Source of the DNA: Clavelina lepadiformis
Taxonomy: Eukaryota; Chordata; Ascidiacea; Aplousobranchia; Clavelinidae
Direction of reading: 5' to 3'
Length of the DNA: 64,000 nt
NCBI RefSeq assembly: GCF_947623445.1
Contig: NC_135243.1
Coordinates: forward strand, 10,728,501 to 10,792,500
Below are positions 35,398 through 50,690 of the stretch, in pieces (within the stretch, counting starts at the first letter, position 1; the number at the start of each line of letters is the position of its first letter). The position numbers and the translations under genes were made by a program. Below the pieces are notes generated by a model, which saw only the letters and a list, made by a program, of their open reading frames with translations, was not told the origin of the DNA and did not search any database.

Positions 35398-37757
35398 TTA
35401 ATGTGACACTTGATGCTGCTTGCTTTGTGAAAGTTTTTCAACATCTGGTGACAAGTCAGATGAAGCAAGAACCAGAAAATTTTCTAAATGGGCGTCGGAA
35501 ATTCGGGATCTTAGCTTGCTCTTCGTGAATTTCATTGTTGAAAACATTTGTTCACATGTGTACGTGCTACCAAACATAGATGCCATTTCTTTTGCATTGT
35601 TGGTCAAGCTAGGATAAAGACCACTTTCAAGAAGGTACTTTTTGTAAAAGTCAAGCAGCGATATGCCCTTTGTATGAAATTTTGCCTTAAATTCGTCACT
35701 GCATTGCATTTCAATAAGGTCCATTTGAAATTTTTCGGGAATGGTATTGGCGTCCACATCAAACGGAGAATAGCCTGAATTTATTTTGTAGAGAACGAAT
35801 GTCGGCAAAGCGTGAGGAAAATTCAGTAATTAAATTTCGTATCACAGTGACAAATGTAGTGTTGCTAGTTGCTACTAGGTTTGCTTTCCTCCAGTATAGG
35901 AAAGTGAACATAATTTTCTTTGTCCAGTTGACATTCCCAGAGTCGCAGTTTTGTTTCAAATGCGAGAATGTGCCTCCACATCTCATGTATCAGTTGTTTT
36001 TTCCCCTGAAGTTGCAAATTTAATTTGTTCAGATGTGACGTTAAATCTACTAAGAAAGCAAGATTAGATACCCATTCTGGATTACGAAATTCTGTGGCGT
36101 TAATGCTTGTATTTTCAAGGAACGTTGCTATTTCATTTCTCAGCTCATACACTCGTGCAAGCATAGCTCCTCGACTTAGCCAGCGAACTTCGCAGAAATA
36201 CAGGGCATCACCATATTGATTCTCTGCTTCTGGTAACATCTGGCGAAACTGTCGGTGATTCCGTTTGTGAGACAAAATCATATTCACAGCTTTCACCACT
36301 GTGTCCATAACACTCTTCAAGTTTGTTGTCTTGGCGCACAACGCCTCCTGGTGAATTAAACAGTGTACCTTTGAGATTTTGTCATTGCGTCCGAGATCTT
36401 CCAAGTGTTTTTGAAGCAGAGCAACGGCACCTTTATTTTTACCGATCATTGCAGGAGCTCCGTCGGTTGTTACCGACACCAATTTTGACAGATCGAGGTT
36501 CAAACTGTTAGTGCACTGCAACAGTGCCTTCAGAATATCTGCTCCTGTTGCAGTGCCCTTCATAGGAACTAACTCAACGAAATCTTCAAAAATATCAAAA
36601 TTTGAGCTGACTCCACGAACGAATACCGCAAGCTGAGCTGTGTCCGTTGTATCAGTGCTCTCGTCAATAGCAATTGAAAAGTATTGCAAATTTTTTAGAC
36701 AATCTTGTTGGCGAGTTTTTACATCCTGTGACATTTCTTCGATTCGTCGGGTGACAGTTCTTGCAGAAAGGCTAACATCGGAGAATAATTTTTTTTTCTC
36801 AGGGCATATGACTTTGACAACGGCCATCAAACAGTCTTTCACGTAATCACCATCAGTGAAAGGTTTCATGTTTTTTGCAATTACTTTGGCGACCTCATAG
36901 CTTGCCAGAGTGTTTTTTTCTGATTCAGTGTTTTGCTTTTGAAATATACTTTACTGATTTTCTAAGCAGAGTTTAAGACGGTTAATTTTGTCTTTTCTCG
37001 TTTGGCCTCTGTACTCCGAAAACTTCGAATGCTTTGTGTCATAATGACGCTTAATATTAACCCTATCCTAACCAGGCTTGCGAGTTTACTAAAAAACTAG
37101 GTGTGGCCGACCCCGCACACACATTTTCAATCGTTAATTACTAGAAAACTATACGTCGTAAACTGATCAGATTTTGACAGGTTAGTAGAAAAATCATCTG
37201 GCTTTCTGTATACATCATAATTGTAAAACTAAAGAAAGTGAATTTTGTGTAAATTAAGTATTTCTAAAAGTGACACTTTTGTAGAAATTCTTCTTGTTAC
37301 GCCGCGTCCCCGCTGTGCGGAAAACCAGCTGACCGCGAGAAGAGAACGAAAGAGAATAGTTAGTCGAGTTATTGGTGCGTAAATGAGTAATACGCTTCAA
37401 TGCGGAGAGCAGAGCAAAGCAGAGGAAAATTATGAAAATATCGCAATAACTTAAAAATTACAAAATCCAACTTTATCAAACAAACATTGACAGATAGCTG
37501 AACATTTTTTAGGAAAAGTCACCAAATTTCAAGTTTCTACAGCAATCAATGCAACTGTACGCCACGTTTTGCTATGACAGTGTGCGGGAGAAGCCAAGCC
37601 TAGTTAGAATAGGGTTAAATTCCTTGTTTACAGAAACAGACTGATTGCAAATTAAGCACGTGGGTTTACCAAAGTGTAGTATGGAAAAGTACTTTTCCGT
37701 CCATTCTTCATTAAAACCTCGGCACTCATCATCAACCTTTCGACGTTTCGCTAACAT
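35398..37757 (-). pseudogene. hAT transposase pseudogene (BED-like finger, DDE catalytic domain, hAT C-terminal domain)
   Basis: The start at 37757 gives MLAKRRKVDDECRGFNEEW and a zinc-finger half, CLICNQSVSVNKEF. The frame is then broken by the MITE and resumes at about 37056 with IKRHYDTKHSKFSEY, which completes the finger. A TAA stop interrupts the linker just after LKLCLENQ. A 334-codon stretch (36869-35865) follows with the RNase H-like catalytic part: FSIAIDESTDTTDTAQLAVF, SVTTDGAPAMIGKNKG, HCLIHQEALCAK and FCEVRWLSRG. Two frameshifts come next, one near 35866 at a tandem TAGCAAC duplication and one near 35770. The C-terminal dimerisation part has FGSTYTCEQMFSTMKFTKSK (35808-35398). The order and motifs match the transposase lineage from which vertebrate GTF2IRD2 acquired its Charlie8-like tail. 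One insertion, one stop and two frameshifts make it non-functional. Confidence 0.93.
37061..37614. mobile_element. piggyBac-type MITE, 554 bp, inserted in the hAT transposase gene
   Basis: The left end CCCTATCCTAACCAGGCTTG pairs with the right end CAAGCCTAGTTAGAATAGGG (two mismatches in 20). Both sides have TTAA (37057-37060, 37615-37618), the target of piggyBac-type transposases. Removing it rejoins the transposase reading frame at the BED-like finger, which confirms the boundaries. The interior is non-coding. Confidence 0.9.
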
Positions 37758-38091
37758 CCTAAATTCCTAAATTATAACAAACTTTAGGTTGAAGCTCGTG
37801 TGCGTCTCTCTTTGTATCTATAACGACTAGTCTAGTCTAATCTACAGACAATCTCGTACTTATTACGAGATACTAGTCTACCGCCTTCTCACCAGATTTA
37901 TGGCGTAACAATAGACTAGTACGACATACTTATGGCGTAACAATACCACAATTTTTTCAAAGACTGCAGTTTGAAACTCAATAAGACACGCCGGGCCGTA
38001 TTCTTGTGATAACTAATTAATATGTCTCGGGCCGGACGATTTCGCATGGCGGGCCGGATCCGGCCCGCGGGCGGTAGGTTGCCGACCCCTG

Positions 38092-38130
38092 GAGTAGAGC
38101 GTTGCAATATAGACATGGTCTAAAATGCAT
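38092..38130 (-). mobile_element. Far-side remnant of the L2-like LINE interrupted by the hAT element
   Basis: The minus strand reads CLYCNALL in frame with LLYGLQNQML at 35202, once the hAT element and one copy of its duplication are skipped. Beyond about 38130 no LINE similarity is visible, consistent with 5' truncation. Confidence 0.7.
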
Positions 38131-38139
38131 AAAAGTTTG

Positions 38140-39390
38140 CTTTTCTTTCAAAAATAAACTGCACGAGATATTTTTATGCATTTCTACTCAGTTTCTCGCT
38201 CCCTAAATTTTACTTTATGGCTCCTAAGATTTCACGCCCTTCATTTCTTTGTTGCTAATGTTGCTGTTGCGCCTAATACTTCAGACGTTTGCCAGGAGAA
38301 AGCACAAATTTCTTTTCCTTTTGTTTTAATGTGATGTTTTAAATCACTTGACCGTTTAATCATCAAGCTATATAATAGTAATCTCAAAGCAGAAAGAGAC
38401 CAATTCACCCAAAAGTTCGATTTATACAACTTTTCACTCTAGTAGATTCAGTTCGTATAGCTAATCATCACGAACCAATGAATGACTCTTGTCCCGAAAA
38501 CTGCGAATAGTTAACTATAATACTCGTCTGCAATACTTGTTCTTTTAGAGTGCGTATACACAAACGGGTGGGGGACCCTCTTGGAGGGGGTTTCGAGGTG
38601 ACGGCCTCGCTCACCTTACCCTAGAGCCACTACAGTACTAGCTAATTGTAAACTGTAAAGCCTCCCGAAAAGAAACCACACTATAGTATAGAAAATAGAT
38701 CATTAAAGAAAACTCCAGCTAGTGACTGCGAAAGTTGGACTTTGCATGAACAGGCGCAAACGATGGATCCCCGGCTTCCGAGCTTATTTGCGTTCATTTT
38801 GCGATAGATACACTTTTATGTGTTTTGTAATTTTTTTTCCCAAATTAGGAACCATTCGTCAGTGCCCTGCCTAAGCGCACTACAGAGGTAGCGTAGCGGG
38901 ACAGGACCGAATAATGAAAATATTTCCGTTAATTGCAAGCCCGACACTAGCACTCACCACCATCACCTGCCTGTATCACTGTAAAATGCTGAATTAGCTC
39001 TTGTCATAAACTCCGACAACAAAAGCATTGATGGAGGAAAGTAACATTGCGAACTCTGTTAAAAAGATTTACTGTTGTTATTTTAGTCATTACAGTAAAC
39101 TATGTTCAGAGGCTATTGACAGCAAGCAAGTTTAAACAGCAGTTCCTTTGAAAACCGGTATTACATCCTTGAGCTGGTAATGAGCGCTAGGTGAGTTGTT
39201 TTCTTAAGATACCAATCATTTTTCATCCCCTGTCAATGCTGCATGACTTACAAGAACGCACTTAACGTTTCACAAACCTTCGCCATACATATTACGGGAG
39301 TAGTAAACAAGTATTCCATACCTATCGGCAAAACACTTGTGCTAGCGCCTTCCTGCTGTAATAAAAACACTTAATTGACTTTCCATGCTT
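38140..39390. other. Intergenic sequence downstream of the tubulin gene
   Basis: No gene recognised. A GC-richer patch near 38565-38630 (GGGTGGGGGACCCTCTTGGA) stands out against the AT-rich background and may be a decayed repeat. Confidence 0.4.
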
Positions 39391-39393
39391 CGT

Positions 39394-39399
39394 TTTATT
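39394..39399 (-). terminator. Poly(A) signal of the beta-tubulin gene
   Basis: The plus strand reads TTTATT, AATAAA on the minus strand, about 177 nt after the tubulin stop codon. Confidence 0.6.
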
Positions 39400-39575
39400 T
39401 TACTTTCTTTCCGTTCCAATTAAATGTAACTTGATACAGAGAGAAGGCATATTAGCGTACAATTAGTCGAAAGAACAATCCAGATTTCTTTGCGAAAAAA
39501 GTGAGAGAATTGTGGAGTAGAAAGTAAAGAAATAGTAATCAGAGTTGTATTTATAAAACTGGACGAATTAAATTC

Positions 39576-42075
<2,500 letters not shown>

Positions 42076-42304
42076 TTTGATCGGTAAAATAATAAATACA
42101 ACACTGCTACAAAAGTACAAATATCCTCGTATAAACTCGGTCGCAGACTGAAGACAAATGTCAGGGATAGTCAGCTTTAAACCAGAAACATCTTTTGTGT
42201 GACGTAATGCTTTCTCCCCCTTTTCTCTTTCGGCGCACAGTTTTTTTTCAAAACCGGTCACAGACCAATAAGGGAAGGCCTAACGATTCTCCATTGTTAG
42301 GGCG

Positions 42305-42317
42305 GTAACCTGGCAAC
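42305..42317. promoter_or_regulatory. RFX X-box motif upstream of beta-tubulin
   Basis: GTAACC-T-GGCAAC fits the X-box consensus GTNRCC(0-3 nt)RGYAAC exactly. It lies 230 nt upstream of the distal tubulin ATG. RFX factors use X-boxes to drive ciliary genes in animals. Confidence 0.65.
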
Positions 42318-45300
42318 ACGAGAGTTTTTAGGCTTCTCCTAGGTAACCTCTCACAGTCATAATTCGATTTAACATGGCCGCGGCCCAAACCTGCCTACCA
42401 CGTGATATTTTCTCTCATTAAACGCTCTGTGAAGTTGTTGGCTGGTGTTGCGTAGCAACTGTTTGATACTGATACACTATATGACTATAACGACATAAGA
42501 AAGAATGGGAATGAAAAATGATATGGCCTATATTTTTGCCAAGGTAGTGCCCAATTAATTATATGAACATTATCTCAATCAAGAGATAAGAAAACTTTGT
42601 CTCATTAGTGCAACGTGCAAAGACCTTCGTTGAATACGCCGAACAAATGCAAAACTAGGTTGGTGGCCTACAACCCCCAAACCTAGTATCTTTTCTTCAG
42701 CCTCCTCCTTGCTGGAATCTTCGTATTGCCACATATAAACAATTCAATTAATGAAACCGATTCCTTTGGGATGCTCTTTCTTTTAGCATTATGCATGAGT
42801 TAGCGTTAAAGAAATCGATTTCTTATTCTAGTTCGATCCCTAAAGGCCAATCGTATACTTCATGACGACAAAAACGTGATGTCTTGTGTGAGGTCTCGCC
42901 TGGTGAGTATTGATCAGACAATGCTTAAAGCATCCCATCGACGCAGTCAGCTGCTGCAGTAGATGTATGATGTGTGTGACATCACATCAACGTATTTGTC
43001 AAAAACATTTTCAGATACTGTGGCTTATCATGAAGTTTAATCCAAACCACACAATACTTAATGACATTGTTTCGGAGATTTAGGTTTTGACGCAAACGAA
43101 AACAACGTAGAAAAGTGTACGAAGCACACGTACGCTTCACCTCTATACCTTTCTCAGTAGCGAACAATAACTATGAACTTGCTTCAACAAATGGAAAAAC
43201 CACCGTTTTTCTTTAAACAAAAATTTGTTTCAAAGGACAAATAGTCCACTTGAAAATCGATCTTTTTCGCCAGATTATTTCAACACCGGCTTTTCTCTCT
43301 AAGGTGCTTGGCCTGGCTATATATTGCTTCATGAAATGATATTTATATCAGTCATCTCATTTCTCGTCATTTCGTGGGCGGATTGGTTCCAGCGGTTTCT
43401 ACATGTCTTTTAGTTGTTTAAAGCATGTGCTAATGTAGGCCTACGGGAGAGCGTGACTTAACATAAGAAGCTAAACAGTACATGAAAATCTTGATGGTAT
43501 TATTTTGTTGATAACAACCAACAAGGCCACTAAATGGTGGCCTACAATTACATATATTTGCCCTAATAGTTAATGATTTATTATTTTAGCAAACGTGCTT
43601 TAGGTTTAATGGCCGTGCTAGTTGCTATCGGCAAACTTATACCTTCAGTAGGCTGTTTTCAGGCAATATTTTAGCCTTTTAGGCTTCGTCACTTTTTCTC
43701 TCAGCATTATAACGCATGCTGTAAAAACTACAATTACAGTATAGTGATGTTTCGTCCCAACTGCGGCATTCATGAAAGAATTAAATGATTGATTGTATTA
43801 AGCCACAAAGTTTGATGTTGTCACCATTGTTTGCAACAAGCATCGTTTGTTCGGGTTGCGTTACGACTACAGTGTTAAACCTACAAACATTGTGCTGTTT
43901 TTATGTTTAATAGAAATACTTTCATAGAATACAGTCATGCCTGTACGACATCAGACATGTGTTTTGGACAAAGTTTAACAAATTTTAACAACTCCCTTGG
44001 CAGTAATCAGTTTCTATCTGGGCTAATAGATCTCGTTTCGTACCACAATCATTAAATGTGCAAGGAATATAAATATGCTGTAATCGTTGTTTTAGTTATT
44101 CATTTCATGTATATTTGCCTTTGCTCCAATAAGTTCGCTTCATTTTGGCATTGTAAAATCCATTAATTGCTTACAGGTTGACAGACATACGACGTCCCTG
44201 AAAATCATACTGTACTACAGCATCTAAAAGTAAATCTTTCTTAACAGATCAGCGAAAAATGTACAAATCATAGAGGTACAGTCTAAACCTGACATGTCCA
44301 ACTGAAATGACGTACTCGACTAAAAATCACGTCACGTTTTCAATAAGCATCGCATATCAATTAACTTTGTTACACAGTTAGTGGTCGTGGATAAAAACGT
44401 TTTCGACTAAGTAGTTCAGCACGACCATTAAGTCTAAGATGCAATCGATATTTTTGGTCAAATTTTATCGGTCAAAGTTTTCTCAAGAACTGTTTGCTGT
44501 TTGTAAAAATTGAAACTACTTGCCAATATACTTAGCAAACATAACAACCGAAACTTTTAACTGAGCCGCACAAAACTTTCATTTAGGAAGCATGTGACCC
44601 GCGGGCTGGATTAAACGAACATTTGAAACTTTGTAGTATAAAATCTTTCCCTCGAAAGCAAAAGTTGTCAATGACGCAGTTTGTTGTTTGCACAGAACTT
44701 ACAGGTTGTTTTCATGAAAATAAAGATGATATTAAAATGAATATAATTTTTTTGACAATATACCGTAATTTCGAAAAAAATGTGTGACAAGCGGATGCCT
44801 TTACCTTAATGCAACATATTGTGCCTTTTACATGGCAGCGCAAAGTAATAGGTTACTAAACTAACATCGATTTTCGTATGTCATAAAGGCTAAATTGCTT
44901 CAAGATGGGCGTAACAAGTGTGCCTTAGTTTTTAAGGATTTCCTGTAAGCGCAAAAAAAGGATAAGCGAGGTGCAAGAAAGGCAAGATTCAACGCAAACC
45001 ATGACGAGTCGGTTGCCTTAAGATTCAACGATAATTTCAATAAAAGCTGTTTGACATCAACCGGTGTAAAGATCATAAAAGTTTTTGGAAACGTGATAGG
45101 AAAACAAGCGTCTCCGTAGCCAACATGCCCAGTCGTGCCCGTTTTCGTTTATCCCTATCTCTATGGGGATGAATTGCATTCCTACACGGCACCGCTTACT
45201 ACATAGCTTTTTTATTGTGTGAATGAACAATGCTTGACTTAAACATTCCTATGTTTGGCCCTGCTTTTGTTGGACGAACGAATTTTTTAGGTATGAAGTT

Positions 45301-45959
45301 TGTCTGTATGCCGTCCATTCTCAGAAGCGACAAAGCCAGGTTGCCACTATTCCATTATGATGTATTTTCAAAAGAAAAGTCTACTTTAGAGTTATATCTT
45401 GCCGTAAGCAAACTCATCTGATCATTATTCGTTTATTAAGCAAGTCCTGCATTATTGCTGCAATATCCAAGTAATTGAAGCGCTCTATATCAGTGATTTT
45501 TCTGGGAAGTGTCAATATTACTCTGTTTACTTGCTGTATTTTGTCAGCATCCTGTCTTGGATTGACTAAATTGAATGATGACGTAATATTTTCAGGCACA
45601 CTGCCAAAATCAAGCAAGTGCTATCCCATCATACGTAAAAAGAATTGCCCTGAAGTCCTGTTCAAGATTTTTGAAGAATTTCTTGCTTTGCAACCCAGAA
45701 ACACTTTTGATCAAATTTAACATGGAAGACACTCATTCTTGAAATTAATCCAAAATACCCCATGTACCAACTAACCAAGAAAGAAGAATAAGACTAATAG
45801 TCTTCTTTCTTTTACATGACTAGTTAAATGAAATTAGTAGGTTTGTATTTTATGTAATTTTTGGTGGGATTACTTAAACTATTACCAATTGTATGCATTA
45901 TTTTAATTTTTAAATATAATCAATTGCCTAAAATGAGGTATATTGTAGAATATAGAGTA

Positions 45960-46023
45960 GGTCGCATATAGCCATTTGGTGTTTTCAAAATTTAGGTGGC
46001 TCCAAAAACGGTTAAGAACCATT
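45960..46023. mobile_element. Probable hAT terminus
   Basis: GGTTAAGAACCATTG at 46009-46023 is a typical hAT right end (complement CAATGGTTCTTAACC). A left end could be CAGTGATTTTTCTGGG near 45490, but the flanking 8-mers match poorly, so the element is not firmly bounded. Confidence 0.45.
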
Positions 46024-46289
46024 GCTTTACACTACGCCAAGAGCCGTAATAAACAAAGTATGTATTGATCAGGTGCAACTGGCGTTTTAACTAAAGTTTA
46101 AATTATTGATGAATGCTGCATGACTCACAATGATGTAATGACTCACTGGATACGGCCAGAAGATAAACGAAACGCATTGAAGAAACGTATTACAATTTTC
46201 CACACAGTACATTTCTAAACGATTTTTTTGCATCCAGTATAGTTCATATGAAACAATTCCAACCCAAGTTTAATTTGATTTAACCATTT

Positions 46290-46510
46290 TTATTAATGTA
46301 CCTTAATGTATTTATTTTACCTGTCAAGTTTGCTGCAATAAATTTTTTAAACCTGATTAAATTATCATCCCACATGTTGCTAAAAAGCACTAGTCAACAA
46401 TCGATAAAAATCTCTGATGTTAAACTTTGGAATGTGATTCAAAAATCGTTAAAAAATATAAAAAATACCACAATTTTGCAAATGCTCTAAAGACTTACAT
46501 ACGACAAAAA
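46290..46510 (+). mobile_element. LINE 3' coding remnant
   Basis: The frame encodes QSIKISDVKLWNVIQKSLKN followed by IKNTTILQML, which resembles the common carboxy end of CR1/L2/Jockey-type LINE proteins (pattern kLWNslp.sLKni.s...F...l). The rest of the element is not recognisable. Confidence 0.55.
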
Positions 46511-49414
46511 CCTATAGCAGATTCTAGATTAATATATACGCCATGCATCTGTTAAAAAACACTGTTTCGTTGAATTACTGAGTTTCTTTTTTAACATCTG
46601 TCATTGTGTGCAACTTTGACTGCCTTGGAATTTGTCCGATTTAGATTTAAGTCCATTAAAAAGGCGCAGCTACCAAGCACAAGAGATGACATGGCTAATC
46701 TTATTATTACTACTTCTAAACCGACAACCCACATCGTCATCTGGCTACTTCTTCCCTATAATCGGTTTCATATTTTTAAATTTTCAACTGATCATCTTTC
46801 TTCATCTTTCAACTTGACACGACTTTATTTGGGCATAATCAACTACAGGATTATATCGACAAACTTTAATTAAGTGTCACGTTATTGTACCGTGTAGTAC
46901 TTCAAGCCAGTTCTGATCTTTAATGCATGTACACTAGTCAACGTATTTACATTTATCTTAGCATTCAATCTGTTCGTGGGAAAGCAGAGGTATGACGTAT
47001 GTTTTTCAAATTAGGGTGTAGCCTACATAACTACATTTATGTATTTGTATGTACCCGCTCACCTGAGAGCCTTATTATATTGCTTTCAACCTGGCAATTC
47101 GAATCCCTGAGATGGATTTTAGTTTGCTGGTGTTTAATTTTAACCATCCGCGTCCATATGAAATTAATGCATGATGACTTTAACGTTTCCTCACGTGCAT
47201 ATAAACGTAAGTTTTAATAAAATCATCTGTTTCTTCTTTGTTTCTTTTGTTTTTAGTTTTTTTTCGGTTTACTTTAACATTTTTGGTTTCGGTGGCCGTG
47301 TTAACCTTCCTTTATTGCAGCACCACAGTTTAGTTAACATTTTAGATACGTTGCCCTCGGGACTTCCTCGCTTTTTCCCGTTCATTGAATGTTTGTGAGC
47401 ATGTTATAGTTTTACCATGGTGTTACAAGGTTAACACCATGTTTCGCTCCCCACAGGCAATGGCGAAAAAGTTTCGGTATGATGCAATATATCATCAAAA
47501 GAAATGCTAACTGCAAACTGTTGACAGAAATGTTAACAACTTCTGTAAAAAACATTAAATTCTAACAACTACTGTTAATTTTTTTTTCCATGAAACATCA
47601 TTAAATTTCTTTACGCACAAACAAAATTGCCACAAACACAAAAACACTTCGTTTATGGAAAACAAGCTTTCTGGTTTACTAGTTTTTGTGCCCCTTTGTT
47701 TCACATGGCAATCGAGCAACAGTTTACTGCAGCTTTGTTAATGCGTAAAACAGAACTGCAACCTGGTTGAATGTGGACTGTGATTTAAGGCTTAAGAATT
47801 ACATACGGTGGTTGTTTGCAACAAGTTTTGGCTGTCAATGACGTTAACATTCCGGTCTACACGCCGGTCTACCTACGCAGACAGATGAGTACATTTTTTA
47901 TTTCATTTGTGAAGTATTAGCGACCGCTAGTGTCGGTTTCATTTTCAAATCTGTAAAAAACACAAGACTTAAAACATATATTGTTTTGCTCTTTTTGCAA
48001 CCTAAAAAATCTAAAATCTAATAAACTTATATCATCAAAGCACTATGTACATTTTCTACATAATTTAGAAAGGTATTATGAAATAGCCGAAACAGTAGGC
48101 TGTAATCAATTAACAGAACAAAATGTTAATTTTCATTGTCTATTTATGTACATCGTGTACTAAATGATGCCGTTATACTTAGCTTTGTAATGAAATGGTT
48201 GGTTATTGTTGTTGAACTTGACTGTACCAGCCACTCCAATACAATCTATGATTGTCTGAATGTTTATTGTCCTCGATATGGATGAGCCTCAAGGTCGTTG
48301 TTTAGCTTTGTCAACCCTAGACTCGATTGTTCAGCTAAAAGCTGATTGTCTTGTGAAGCCGACAAGCAAAGTTGTCTGACTTAACACTGAGCTTCTCTTA
48401 AATTGTACTGTTCAGTAGTTTGCACAAATATGTTGATTGTATAAACTGATTATATTGTTTCTTCTTTAAACGATTACAAGTTGACAGAACATTGGCACAT
48501 CAACAGCATTTCATTCAACAGTTAATGTTTTAGCATTTTGGCTTAGCTATATTCAACTGTATTAAATTACTGGTTGCCGGTGACTACAAAACTTGATTAA
48601 AGAATATACGCTAACACACTCACTCTGGCAAACTAAATGCATGCGAGAAAGGCACAAATATTACGTCACAACCATAGTACAGGAAGTTATTGTGACTCGT
48701 GTTACGCTTTGCTAAAACGACACATAAGTACGGGAATTGTAAATCTTACACAATCTGTATTTTACCTTTGGTTATTATCATAATATTATCACAGCTTCAT
48801 TAAACGTAAAATCCTTCATGTGAAACAATAGAATCAGGATAAGAATAAGCAAAGCAACACATTCTCACAGCTCAAAAGATGTTCGTTTGTCACAATGCAA
48901 ACCGTGTAGTAGTCGTAATCTACAACGAAGACAAACACATTTGCCCGAAGCAGAAACAAAACACAAAAAATAATTAAGATAAAACGAGGCGAGTTAACAA
49001 AGTAATTTTCATTACACATCGTGTTAAGCTAAAATTATAACTCATGGCATTATGTGATTATCATGATGATGTCTAAATAGAACTCAATCCCTTATCTAAT
49101 ATCGTTATGTAATTACATTATGGTACTGGTACTCATTAAAAAAATATGGAAATGTGATTTTCTGTTTGTTTTCACCAATTAAGTATTTGGATATTAATAA
49201 CCGCAAGGAAAGCAAAGTTGTTTGTTTAATTTAGTTAGAAAATATCTTATAATAACATTTATTTACCATATTGCTTTTTATAATCATAAATTACCGATAA
49301 TTTTTTCCTTTTATTCGTTTGTTTAAGTTTTTGCACTATTGAAGTAAAATTTTGCTGTTGTTCTTACCACTCCTTGCATATATATTCTAGTCTCACTTGG
49401 ACTTTTTATTGCGC

Positions 49415-49481
49415 TGGTAACAGCTATAGACATCGGAAATAGAAACATCATGTTTATGTTTCCGATGTCTATGGTAACAGC
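49415..49481. repeat. 47-bp hairpin flanked by 10-bp direct repeats
   Basis: The direct repeat TGGTAACAGC occurs at 49415-49424 and 49472-49481. Between them, TAGACATCGGAAA pairs perfectly with TTTCCGATGTCTA, and the inner sequence AAACAT/ATGTTT pairs further. It looks like a tiny insertion with duplicated target, or a templated palindrome. Confidence 0.7.
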
Positions 49482-50690
49482 AGATACCCGAAAGAATTTG
49501 AAACGATTCAGGCAAGGAATTGAGGTGATATTGTATTGTATTGTTTATATTTTATAATTTATTATTATGCTCCAAATGTTTGGTATTTTGTTTGCATTTA
49601 GAAGAAGATGAGAAAACAATTACTTCTTTTTTTAGACAGAACAACAATGTATGCTTTTTAGACACACAAAAAACGAAATGTTTCAAAAGCCTATGGCCAT
49701 AGGTTGTGTGTGTTTATAAACCAGAATGCAGAGTCTAGAGTGAGAATAGCCTATGTCACTTATTCGGTTTCGTCTATTCAGCCATGAACTGCCATAACCA
49801 TTGGCTAATAATTGGCGAAATTTCAATAACAATCAATAAAAAATTATACAGCCAACTATACTACACTTTGCTTGTATGGTTACCAAAATCTTTGCTGTTT
49901 GTTCTGTTTTTAGGTGAATAGTGTGAAATTGCACATACTTTGTTAAGTCATTATGATTACATCTTGACCCGGCTGTCTTGAAAGATTTGTTAATCAAGTC
50001 TTTCATAAAGTTACTTGATACACTTGGCAACCTATCCTACCTCCCCACGTCTCAAACAATATTGGCAATAATATATTTAATGAAAATTGCACGCACAATT
50101 TTTCAATGGTTAATTTAATCAAACCAAACCTGCTTGCTTTATTTATGGAAAGTAATTTTGATATGACATGTACAACGACTTTGTCACGCTGTACAGAGTT
50201 CTTAAAACATGTTTTGTATGGATCAATCAAGTTTTTAGATAAACAAAGCTTGTATTGCATGAGGTAGTATCTGCACGTAAATCGTACCAAGTTTTGTGAC
50301 ATATTTTCTTTCAATAACTATCTTGGAAACTATGGATAACCCAACTTAGCTTTTACAACTCGATTAAACAAACAACTTCATATCAACAACTGCAATGCAA
50401 GATTAGGTTCAGTGAAAAAAAAACATTGAAATGTTTCCATCATTGCTTGGTAACCTAAACAACAAGCAACCTGCTGTGTTTGATGATCAGTTCATAATGT
50501 TCTTGGTTGTGGTGATTCAGATTCAGTTTGCATTCTTAGCAGAAATATATTTTCATATGTAAGTTTTATTTCCAAACATTATACATCATTGTCATTATTG
50601 CAAACCTTTCAGTGTCTGGCTATGGTACATGGTGTATAGGTTGCAAGAAGATATGAATGGCATTTGTGACATTGTACTGTAGGTGTGCAG

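Larger units (their letters stand above)
35211..38091 (-). mobile_element. Almost complete hAT transposon (Charlie8/GTF2IRD2-like), 2881 bp
   Basis: The ends CAGGGGTCGGCAACCTTTTG and GGTTGCCGACCCCTG form terminal inverted repeats. They are flanked by a perfect 8-bp duplication, GAGTAGAG (35203-35210, 38092-38099). The minus strand carries a decayed transposase gene. Subterminal regions are GC-rich, and a 20-bp perfect palindrome at 38049-38068 is shared with the hAT element at 24.2 kb. The element is inserted in an L2-like LINE and is itself interrupted by a 554-bp piggyBac-type MITE. It is probably immobile on its own because its transposase is broken, though intact ends could still be mobilised in trans. 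Confidence 0.96.
42400..50680. other. Gene-poor 8-kb intergenic region
   Basis: No gene is supported. It holds transposon debris described separately (45.5-46.0 and 46.3-46.5 kb), a 47-bp hairpin at 49425, a 10-bp hairpin at 47416-47441 and one TAGGCCTA palindrome at 43436. Minus-strand frames of 103 codons (50314-50003) and 65 codons (50030-49833) have no recognisable domain. Confidence 0.5.

Noticed and set aside
35865..36869. 334-codon ORF as a host gene
   Set aside because: It lies within terminal inverted repeats and a perfect 8-bp duplication, and encodes the hAT catalytic domain, with frames broken on both sides; it is transposase debris.
49833..50314. Overlapping minus-strand ORFs of 65 and 103 codons
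   Set aside because: No domain, no splice or promoter context, and length attainable by chance in this base composition.
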